The notes under the pieces are model-generated. The model did not search any database. It was not told the DNA's origin and saw only the letters and a program-made list of their open reading frames with translations. A stretch of 64,000 nucleotides of DNA from Cocleimonas flava (lineage in GTDB: Bacteria > Pseudomonadota > Gammaproteobacteria > Thiotrichales > Thiotrichaceae): NCBI RefSeq assembly GCF_004339015.1, contig NZ_SMFQ01000003.1, positions 310,001 through 374,000 of the forward strand, in the 5' to 3' direction. The translations under genes were made by a program, and so were the position numbers. This document shows, piece after piece, positions 57,954-64,000 of this stretch (positions within the stretch are counted from its first letter, which is position 1; each line of letters starts with the position of its first letter).

Positions 57954-58751
57954 CTAATCCGCTAAATCATTTTCTGAAATAATATAGGCTTTAGGGGTTT
58001 TAGTGTGAATTGCAACCGCATTTTTGATAAACCCTTCCGCAATCATTTCTGTCAAAACTCGATTTAATTTAGGCAATAAAGCAGCCTGACTTTTATGTAT
58101 ACGCATCGAAATATCAATTGCTGGTCCTGCATCATAGGCTTCCTTATAGGCATCGATATCATCATTAAGTTGACTAATCCAGTATTTTGCAGCCTGACGT
58201 TCTATGATTAAACCATCAATACGGTCTGCCTTGAGTAACTTTAAATTTATATCGTGACTGCGACTATCCTTTCTATCAACCAACTGATCATCAAAAGCTT
58301 TACCCACAAAAAAATTATGATGGTAACCTAAGATACTACCCAAGGTTTTTCCCTGAAAATCATTTATATAATCACCCGTGATTTCTGTTGAATGCTTAAC
58401 AAAAATTACTTTTTGGACTTTTAAATAAGGGATTGTATATAACGAAACATCTTTATCAGCTTCTCTCCAAACTTTAGATGATGTTGGATCAATATCCAGC
58501 TGTCCACGTCTGAAATACGTCACCATTCTTTTTTGTGGAAGTTTGATTATTTCGAGCTCAACATTAAGTCGTTTCTTAATTTCAGCTAACACATCAGAAA
58601 CAATACCTGATGCTTCTGTATGCTCATCATAGATGAAATAAGGGGGCCAATTTATCGCCGAAACACGCAGCTTCTCATCAGCAAAAGTATTTGATGATGA
58701 AACGAGTGAAATGAAAAAAACTACAACGATTAACGCTTTTAGCCGAGACAT
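57954..58751 (-). CDS. Periplasmic solute-binding protein (family 3)
   Basis: A 265-residue exported protein: signal peptide about 1-24 (LIVVVFFISLVSSSNTFA), then a type II periplasmic binding fold (LRVSAINWPPYFIYDEHTEASGIVSDVLAEIKKRL, ELEIIKLPQKRMVTYFRRGQLDI). Such proteins bind amino acids, but no ABC permease genes adjoin it, so it may be a sensor component or an orphan. Ligand unknown. Confidence 0.82.
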   Translation of the reverse strand: MSRLKALIVVVFFISLVSSSNTFADEKLRVSAINWPPYFIYDEHTEASGIVSDVLAEIKKRLNVELEIIKLPQKRMVTYFRRGQLDIDPTSSKVWREADKDVSLYTIPYLKVQKVIFVKHSTEITGDYINDFQGKTLGSILGYHHNFFVGKAFDDQLVDRKDSRSHDINLKLLKADRIDGLIIERQAAKYWISQLNDDIDAYKEAYDAGPAIDISMRIHKSQAALLPKLNRVLTEMIAEGFIKNAVAIHTKTPKAYIISENDLAD

Positions 58752-58867
58752 AAATAGTTACTAATAAAACTTATATATGCAATAAAACTAACATAGATTT
58801 ATCCATGAAAAATGAAAAAATGGCAGAACGTTGATAAAAAAAGGGTAAATGGCTTGAATATAACTAG

Positions 58868-59815
58868 TTATTCAAATTCCATCTCAGTAAATACCTGCTG
58901 GGCATTTCTTCCTGACAGAGAATCAAAATTAAGCAGATAATTATACGCTGATTGATCAATGGAACTAATATCAGAAATATCGCCATCATTGTCGAGAAAT
59001 TCAGCAACGGCTTCGCGCAAAAACACCAGATACTCGTAACTGTCTTTATTTGCAATTGCCAATGTCGTTGGATCACCATGACCCGGGATAATATGTTCTG
59101 GCTTATAAGCGGCCATCGCTTTATACACATCAATCCAGCTTTTACTGTTAGATTGGCTTCCCACGCCTAGCATGCGCTTTATATAGACAATGTCCCCCGT
59201 GAACATAACCTTATTTTGCGGCAACCAGATAAAGCTATCTCCCGGCGTATGTGCCTGCCCAGCATGGTTAATTTCAAAGCGTGTGCCGCCAAGATCAAAC
59301 GTTGATTCGCTATCAAAAGTCGTATCAGCATATACTGCCTCAGTTCCTTTTAAGCCTTCATCGCCGACAAGATTCCCCAGACCAAAAAATTGATCCTGTG
59401 TTCTGTTTTTCTGATCTTCTACTGCCTCATTGCTCGCAATGATTTTTGCACCCAACGCTTTAAAGTAACCATTACCTAGCCAGCGATGATCTTGTCCACC
59501 TGAATTAATCACCCTCACTATCGGTTTGTCTGTGATGCTTTTGATGACGGCGTGAATTCTCTCCGCACCTTTATAGGTTGCGCCTGAATCAATGAGCACC
59601 ACACCTTCGCTGGTTACGACGACGCCAAAGGTTGCATTATTGCCAAGGTTAGTGAGACTACGATTGCTCAACTCTCCAACAATTGCATAGACATTTTCAG
59701 TGACTTTTTTTAGCGTTAAATCAGACGCTGCAAACAAAGAATGACTAATAAGCAGTGAAGATAACAGAAACAGAAGAGCTAGAAATTTTAAGGTTAACGC
59801 ATTAATTCGTAACAT
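58868..59815 (-). CDS. Exported metallo-beta-lactamase-fold protein with a degenerate zinc site
   Basis: A 315-residue protein with signal peptide (about 1-29) and MBL fold. The usual HxHxDH loop reads SGGQDH at 105-110, so the two first histidines are replaced by Ser and Gly while Asp109 and His110 remain. Later ligands are kept: His189 (GQAHTPGD), Asp208 (FTGD) and His246 (PGHGDP). One metal site should be lost or altered, so activity may be changed or absent. It is closest in feel to exported MBL hydrolases with the AGQAHTPGDS motif. The 12-bp repeats and repeat copy 16 lie upstream of it. Confidence 0.8.
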   Translation of the reverse strand: MLRINALTLKFLALLFLLSSLLISHSLFAASDLTLKKVTENVYAIVGELSNRSLTNLGNNATFGVVVTSEGVVLIDSGATYKGAERIHAVIKSITDKPIVRVINSGGQDHRWLGNGYFKALGAKIIASNEAVEDQKNRTQDQFFGLGNLVGDEGLKGTEAVYADTTFDSESTFDLGGTRFEINHAGQAHTPGDSFIWLPQNKVMFTGDIVYIKRMLGVGSQSNSKSWIDVYKAMAAYKPEHIIPGHGDPTTLAIANKDSYEYLVFLREAVAEFLDNDGDISDISSIDQSAYNYLLNFDSLSGRNAQQVFTEMEFE

Positions 59816-59893
59816 ATTGTCCTCACATGTGCTTTTAGAATGGCAGTTAGGACTTCATTAGAACCTTGTTTCAAGCTGTTATAAATATGTATT

Positions 59894-59953
59894 AGTAGAT
59901 AGGGGAGTAGATAGGGGAGTAAATAGGAGAGCAGATAGGAAAGCAAATAGGAG
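59894..59953. repeat. Five imperfect 12-bp tandem repeats
   Basis: Units at 59894, 59906, 59918, 59930 and 59942: AGTAGATAGGGG twice, then AGTAAATAGGAG, AGCAGATAGGAA and AGCAAATAGGAG. They lie about 80 bp upstream of the MBL start. The number of units could vary between strains. Confidence 0.85.
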
Positions 59954-59964
59954 GATGCATTAAT

Positions 59965-59993
59965 GGCACCCCCCTACTTATAGCCAGTTTTTT
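59965..59993 (+). repeat. C6-TACTT dispersed repeat, copy 16
   Basis: GGCACCCCCCTACTTATAGC, then CAG and six T. Between gltX and the MBL gene, both on minus, so antisense. C-rich strand on plus. Confidence 0.87.
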
Positions 59994-60041
59994 ATTGTTA
60001 TTTTTAGTTGTTAATTTTTTAGTAGTAAAAGTACGAAACTA

Positions 60042-61445
60042 TTAGTCAGCATACTTAGCAGTAGCAAACTCAACTGCCTTTTCCATTCTTTCCAAGGTGC
60101 GCTCTTTACCGATTAAATTAAGCGTAACATCAAGCGATGGAGACATAGCTACACCAGTTACAGCAACACGCAATGCAGGACCAACTTTACCCATACCTAA
60201 CTCTAATTCTTCACAGGTATTTTTAATTACTGCATCTATACTTTCTGTATTCCAGTTTTCTACGGCAGAAAACTTATCTAATAAGTTTTGTAAAATACCA
60301 GGCGTTGCTGTCTTAAAGTGCTTTTTAGTAGCATTCGCATCAAACTCTTCAAAGTCTTCGTAGTAATAACGAATATTGTGTGCCAGTTCTTTTAATGTTT
60401 TTGCACGTTCACGGTGCGCATCAATCACATCCGTAATAGCAGGACCATTCGATGTATCGAGGTTTTGATCATCCAAATGCCATTGCAAATGTGTCGCGAT
60501 TTCTTCGGCCGGTAAAGTCTGAATATATTGCTCGTTTACCCAGATTAGTTTTTTCGTGTTAAAGGTAGAAGGTGCGACATTAACGTCTTCTATTTTGAAT
60601 AGGTTAATCATTTCTTCACGACTGAAAATTTCCTGGTCTTCGTGAGACCAACCTAAACGTAATAGATAATTTAATAAGGCTTGAGGAATGAATCCGTCAT
60701 CACGGTATTGCATTACACCAACCGCACCATGACGTTTTGATAAACGTTTACCATCATCACCCAGTATCATGGGCACGTGTGCAAATGCTGGTAATTTGGC
60801 ACCCAAAGCTTCGAATAGATTGATTTGACGAGGCGTGTTATTGATATGGTCATCACCACGAATGACATGAGTCATACCCATATCCATATCATCCACAACA
60901 ACAGTTAAATTGTAGGTAGGTACGCCATTAGGGCGCGCTAAAATCAGGTCATCCAGCTCGCGGTTATTGATGACGATATCGCCTTTAACCAAATCGTGAA
61001 TCACCACATCGCCTTCCAGCGGGTTTTTAAAACGAACCACAGAACCTTCGACAGGCACATCAGTACGGTGACGACATTTACCGTTGTACTTAGGCTTTTC
61101 TTTATTCGCGCGTTGTTGTTCGCGTACTGCGTCTAATTCTTCAGGACTGCAATCACAGCGATACGCCTTGCCTTCATCCAGCAATTGCTGAATCACTTCT
61201 TTGTAGCGATCAAAACGATCAGTTTGAAAAATTGGTCCCTCATCATAATCCAGACCCAGCCAATTCATGCCATCGAGAATAGCGTCAATAGACTTTTGTG
61301 AATTACGTTCCAGATCCGTATCCTCAATGCGCAGAATAAACTTACCGTTATTCTGTCTTGCATAAAGCCAGGAATATAATGCAGTGCGAGCACCACCTAT
61401 ATGTAGATCACCAGTAGGACTTGGAGGAAAACGAGTAACTATCAT
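60042..61445 (-). CDS. gltX: Glutamyl-tRNA synthetase
   Basis: Charges tRNA-Glu with glutamate. 467 residues from the ATG at 61445 ([18 protein letters not shown]), where the family begins; the frame is open 14 codons further upstream. Class I motifs: HIGG near 15 and LSKRHG (KMSKS equivalent, about 237). The C-terminal anticodon-binding helical domain is complete. A second gltX-like or gluQ gene is not in the window. It diverges from the DUF808 gene with repeat copy 17 between them. Confidence 0.97.
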   Translation of the reverse strand: MIVTRFPPSPTGDLHIGGARTALYSWLYARQNNGKFILRIEDTDLERNSQKSIDAILDGMNWLGLDYDEGPIFQTDRFDRYKEVIQQLLDEGKAYRCDCSPEELDAVREQQRANKEKPKYNGKCRHRTDVPVEGSVVRFKNPLEGDVVIHDLVKGDIVINNRELDDLILARPNGVPTYNLTVVVDDMDMGMTHVIRGDDHINNTPRQINLFEALGAKLPAFAHVPMILGDDGKRLSKRHGAVGVMQYRDDGFIPQALLNYLLRLGWSHEDQEIFSREEMINLFKIEDVNVAPSTFNTKKLIWVNEQYIQTLPAEEIATHLQWHLDDQNLDTSNGPAITDVIDAHRERAKTLKELAHNIRYYYEDFEEFDANATKKHFKTATPGILQNLLDKFSAVENWNTESIDAVIKNTCEELELGMGKVGPALRVAVTGVAMSPSLDVTLNLIGKERTLERMEKAVEFATAKYAD

Positions 61446-61566
61446 GATATCAATCTGTTTAATTTTAAAAGAAACGAAGGGTAGCATTTAGCGCAGAAAA
61501 GCGCGAGAAATTGCCACCTGGAATTTACAATTTCAATGAATAGTTAACCTTACGATTGAGTTGTTA

Positions 61567-61595
61567 GGCACCCCCCTACTTTGGGGCATTTTTTT
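61567..61595 (+). repeat. C6-TACTT dispersed repeat, copy 17, in a divergent promoter region
   Basis: GGCACCCCCCTACTTTGGGG, then CA and seven T. It lies between divergent gltX and the DUF808 gene. CCCC and GGGG can pair. C-rich strand on plus. In this position it cannot be serving as the terminator of either neighbour. Confidence 0.88.
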
Positions 61596-61771
61596 ATCCG
61601 CATCATATTAATCAGACTAAAAGTAGATTAACGATAAGTCTAAAGTCCTTTAACTTCTTATAATTAAATAAGATATGCGTAAATAAAATTACAAGACTTA
61701 GACTTATCAGCACGAAAAAATAGTATTTAATGATATTATCCAAAATTAATTTTAGAGATTAGGACAAATAT

Positions 61772-62719
61772 ATGGCTGCTGGCAGTTTATTAATGTTGTT
61801 AGATGATATCGCAACGGTACTGGATGATGTTGCGGCGATGAGCAAGGTAGCCGTTAAGAAAACAGCCGGAGTGCTTGGTGATGATCTGGCATTAAATGCA
61901 GAGCAAGTATCCGGAATAAAAGCTGACCGTGAGATTCCTGTAGTTTGGGCTGTAGCCAAAGGATCGTTTAAAAACAAACTGATATTAGTCCCTGCTGCCT
62001 TAGCCATCAGTGCGTTTATTCCTTGGTTAATCACCCCTCTACTTATGTTAGGTGGGGCATTCTTGTGTTATGAAGGTTTTGAAAAGATAGCCCATAAATT
62101 CCTGCATTCATCCGATGAAAACGAACAACACCATAAAGAACAAATCAAAGCGATTCAAAACCCAGAAGTTGATATGGTCGAATTCGAGAAAGATAAAATC
62201 AGTGGCGCGATAAGGACTGACTTTATTTTATCCGCAGAAATAGTAGTGATCGCCTTAGGAACCGTTAAAGATCAATCATTCCTGATTCAATCATTAGTGG
62301 TATCAGGTATTGCTTTGTTTATTACGATAGCTGTCTATGGCCTGGTAGCAGGCATTGTGAGAATGGACGACGTCGGCCTTCATTTAATCAAAGAAAAAGC
62401 AAAAACAATGTGGGGAAGTGTCAAGCGCACTATCGGTAGATGGATTTTGGTTTTCGCCCCCATTTTAATGAAAACGCTAACCATTGTCGGCACAGCAGCG
62501 ATGTTTTTAGTGGGCGGTGGTATTTTGGTACATGGCTTTCATGATATTGGCGAAGGTTTCTTACACTTCAGCGAATCACTTAAAACATTACCACTGGGTG
62601 GTTTTTGGTCAGCAATTACACCGACTCTATTGAATGGTTTATTTGGGATCCTGGCCGGTGGTTTACTGGTACTGGTGTTTAAAGTTCTGTCACCTGTTTA
62701 TGCCAAATTCAAAAGCTAA
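61772..62719 (+). CDS. DUF808 family membrane protein, YedI-like
   Basis: A 315-residue inner-membrane protein of the DUF808 family. N-terminal MAAGSLLMLLDDIATVLDDVAAMSKVAVKKTAGVLGDDLALNAEQVSG is the family hallmark; hydrophobic segments follow at about 70-102, 152-195 and 228-310. Function unknown. AGGA 8 nt before the ATG supports the start. Inside it, CACCCCTCTACTTATG (62032-62047) resembles the dispersed repeat with one change in the core, which I do not count. Confidence 0.88.
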   Translation: MAAGSLLMLLDDIATVLDDVAAMSKVAVKKTAGVLGDDLALNAEQVSGIKADREIPVVWAVAKGSFKNKLILVPAALAISAFIPWLITPLLMLGGAFLCYEGFEKIAHKFLHSSDENEQHHKEQIKAIQNPEVDMVEFEKDKISGAIRTDFILSAEIVVIALGTVKDQSFLIQSLVVSGIALFITIAVYGLVAGIVRMDDVGLHLIKEKAKTMWGSVKRTIGRWILVFAPILMKTLTIVGTAAMFLVGGGILVHGFHDIGEGFLHFSESLKTLPLGGFWSAITPTLLNGLFGILAGGLLVLVFKVLSPVYAKFKS

Positions 62720-62752
62720 TTTTAAATTACTACTGCTGATAAATACTTCAAA

Positions 62753-62779
62753 GGTGAATGGTTTTATTAACCATTCACC
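62753..62779. terminator. Hairpin between convergent DUF808 and DUF3047 genes
   Basis: GGTGAATGGTT (62753-62763), loop TTATT, AACCATTCACC (62769-62779): an 11-bp perfect stem. T-runs on either side are weak (TTATTAAATTTT on plus), so termination could be partial, but its place between converging genes fits a shared terminator. Confidence 0.7.
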
Positions 62780-62817
62780 TTATTAAATTTTAACCTGTGT
62801 AATAAATTCGGCTTCGC

Positions 62818-63465
62818 TCATTGCGCCGTAAAGAAAATATCTCCATATACCGCTGTAACTTGTCCCTTGCCGTTATCGGTGTCTGTCATGACGGCTACGG
62901 CATCTATTTTCGTGAGATTTTTGCCATAAAGCGTCTTGAAGTCCTGCTTTACATTCCGTTTTTCTTTTTGCCAAACACCAGCACGATCCTGTTGACCTCT
63001 TACAGCTGTCATCTTTGCGTTTTTAGGCAGATACGCATTGCCCCACGATGCTCCGCGGTTTTGGTTACTCGACCAGACATAATTCAATGCTTTAGAGTTC
63101 CAGGGAAACAGTCCTCCATCAATAATGACGTATACACGGGCAGCATAATCATCGCCAGCTTTGCTCTGTTCATTTAAACCCTTGAGTTGACCATCTACTT
63201 TCCAACTCCAGTTAAGAAAAGGCGTTTTATTTAAATCGACTTTTATTTTCCTGACCAAGCCGGAAGCGGTTTTATTGCTGCTTGCTTTTAATGCTTTTCG
63301 TCCCGAATCACTAACAATGTTGTAACTAGTAGTTCCACTGAATGATTTTTGCTCCCACCCTGAAAGGTTGCCAGCAGAAAAATCTCCAACAGGAACTTTA
63401 TCAGCAGCTATTGCATTGCCACTGATCAGTGCTAGAGTGAATACTTGGATTATCTGTTTTAACAT
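62818..63465 (-). CDS. DUF3047 family exported protein
   Basis: About 215 residues from the ATG at 63465. Signal peptide MLKQIIQVFTLALISGNAIA, then a DUF3047 domain with ALKASSNKTASGL, PFLNWSWKVDGQL, YAARVYVIIDGGLFPWNSKALNYVWSSNQNRGASWGN and AVAVMTDTDNGKGQVTAVYGDIFF. An AGGAG lies 11 nt ahead of this ATG; the frame opens seven codons earlier. The function of the family is unknown; a carbohydrate-binding-like jelly roll has been suggested for related proteins. Confidence 0.83.
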   Translation of the reverse strand: MLKQIIQVFTLALISGNAIAADKVPVGDFSAGNLSGWEQKSFSGTTSYNIVSDSGRKALKASSNKTASGLVRKIKVDLNKTPFLNWSWKVDGQLKGLNEQSKAGDDYAARVYVIIDGGLFPWNSKALNYVWSSNQNRGASWGNAYLPKNAKMTAVRGQQDRAGVWQKEKRNVKQDFKTLYGKNLTKIDAVAVMTDTDNGKGQVTAVYGDIFFTAQ

Positions 63466-63641
63466 CAATGATGTATCTCCTATCATTTTTATCCTTGTTT
63501 ATAAAAATCAAATCTTAACGTTTTCAGACTCACTCATGTGTTTTTCAGGCTGAGTATAAGAATGAACATTATTACTTACGCATCCACCTTACATTCAGTT
63601 GCGTAAAGAGATGTAAATTAACTAACCACGTAAATAAAACC

Positions 63642-64000
63642 ATGAATAAAAAAATTATAATTGTCGCACTGATAGTCAGCATTATAGCTGCGTTCTTTCT
63701 TTTTGATTTGAAGCAATACCTGTCGCTTGATTATATCAAATCGCAGCAATCAGCCTTTCAAGCGTTCTACGCTGATAATACATTTCTTACTTTATTAATA
63801 TTCTTTGTCACTTATGTTGTCATTGCCGCATTGAGTTTACCCGGCGCTGCCATCATGACTATACTGGCGGGTACGTTATTCGGCTTAGTCACAGGAACGA
63901 TCATGGTTTCATTTGCGAGTACCTTAGGCGCAACCTTAGCTTTCCTCGCAACCAGGTATTTATTACAAGACACCATGGAGTCGCGTTACACTGAAAAATT
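63642..64000 (+). CDS. TVP38/TMEM64 (DedA-like) membrane protein, partial
   Basis: Starts with ATG at 63642 and is still open at the window end (119 codons seen). It reads MNKKIIIVALIVSIIAAFFL, then a second hydrophobic part with FVTYVVIAALSLPGAAIMTILAGTLFG and SFASTLGATLAFLATRYLLQD, which is the SNARE-associated/VTT domain motif. Family members are inner-membrane proteins; some are fused to or paired with a flavin reductase, which cannot be judged here. The C-terminal part lies beyond the window. Confidence 0.85.
   Translation, partial: MNKKIIIVALIVSIIAAFFLFDLKQYLSLDYIKSQQSAFQAFYADNTFLTLLIFFVTYVVIAALSLPGAAIMTILAGTLFGLVTGTIMVSFASTLGATLAFLATRYLLQDTMESRYTEK

Noticed and set aside
4103-61595. 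Repeat family as a CRISPR array
   Set aside because: The copies are thousands of bases apart and in two orientations, with no regular spacers and no cas genes.
62032-62047. CACCCCTCTACTTATG inside the DUF808 gene as a repeat copy
   Set aside because: One mismatch in the C-run and no following AGGC or T-run; it is explained equally well by codons for a membrane segment (ITPLLM).

Overview
The window looks like chromosomal core DNA of an A+T-rich gammaproteobacterium. The evidence is gene order known from that class: smc followed by zipA, rluD divergent from bamD, rne divergent from rluC after a long leader, apbC next to dcd, guaB then guaA, and RecC. A small periplasmic protein resembling SoxXA-binding (SoxK-type) proteins hints at a sulfur-oxidising relative such as a Thiotrichales member; that placement is inference. 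I see no rRNA, tRNA, CRISPR array, intact insertion sequence or prophage.

Layout. 0.3-7.6 kb: metH, a YugP-type membrane metallopeptidase, a CBS-pair protein and an unusual CZB-domain coiled-coil protein. 7.8-16.9 kb: rep, a transposase-N-domain/zinc-ribbon protein, smc, zipA, a small PA3496-like protein and a DUF599 protein. 17-28 kb: an EamA permease, rluD/bamD, a SulP transporter, a Gph-like phosphatase with rluC, and rne. 27.6-35.5 kb, all on the minus strand: a K+ channel with a phosphatase, a small membrane protein, dcd, a LEA-type lipoprotein, apbC, a DUF1353 protein and an animal-type haem peroxidase. 35.8-47.9 kb: a metzincin-like protein, an M20 hydrolase, a JmjC/cupin-like protein, a FemAB-like acyltransferase, recC, an SLC13 permease and a diguanylate cyclase. 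47.9-56 kb: trhO, a DUF2237 protein, tadA, guaA, guaB, a SoxK-like protein, xseA, a YchJ-type protein and a CPXCG protein. 56-64 kb: a CHMI-like isomerase, an AmpG-like MFS carrier, a solute-binding protein, a degenerate metallo-beta-lactamase, gltX, DUF808 and DUF3047 proteins, and the start of a TVP38/TMEM64 gene cut by the window end.

The main discovery is a dispersed repeat of about 29 bp. Its core is CACCCCCCTACTT (other strand AAGTAGGGGGGTG), usually followed by a short G-rich stretch and then a run of six or seven T. I count 17 clear copies. They lie mostly in intergenic DNA, after genes, between co-directional genes and in two divergent promoter regions, but four lie inside genes (smc hinge, rluC, and the 5' ends of tadA and the LEA lipoprotein gene). 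Fifteen of 17 have the C-rich strand on the plus strand regardless of gene direction. Only one copy makes a strong terminator hairpin, so sequence rather than structure is conserved. The best analogies are DNA-uptake signal sequences (short, G-rich, flanked by an A/T tract, tolerated in genes) or strand-polar replication/segregation motifs; neither function can be proven from this window.

Secondary signals are a second, roughly 100-bp palindromic repeat on both sides of guaA, a guaB promoter followed at once by a terminator-like hairpin, and several proteins with odd architectures or missing catalytic residues.
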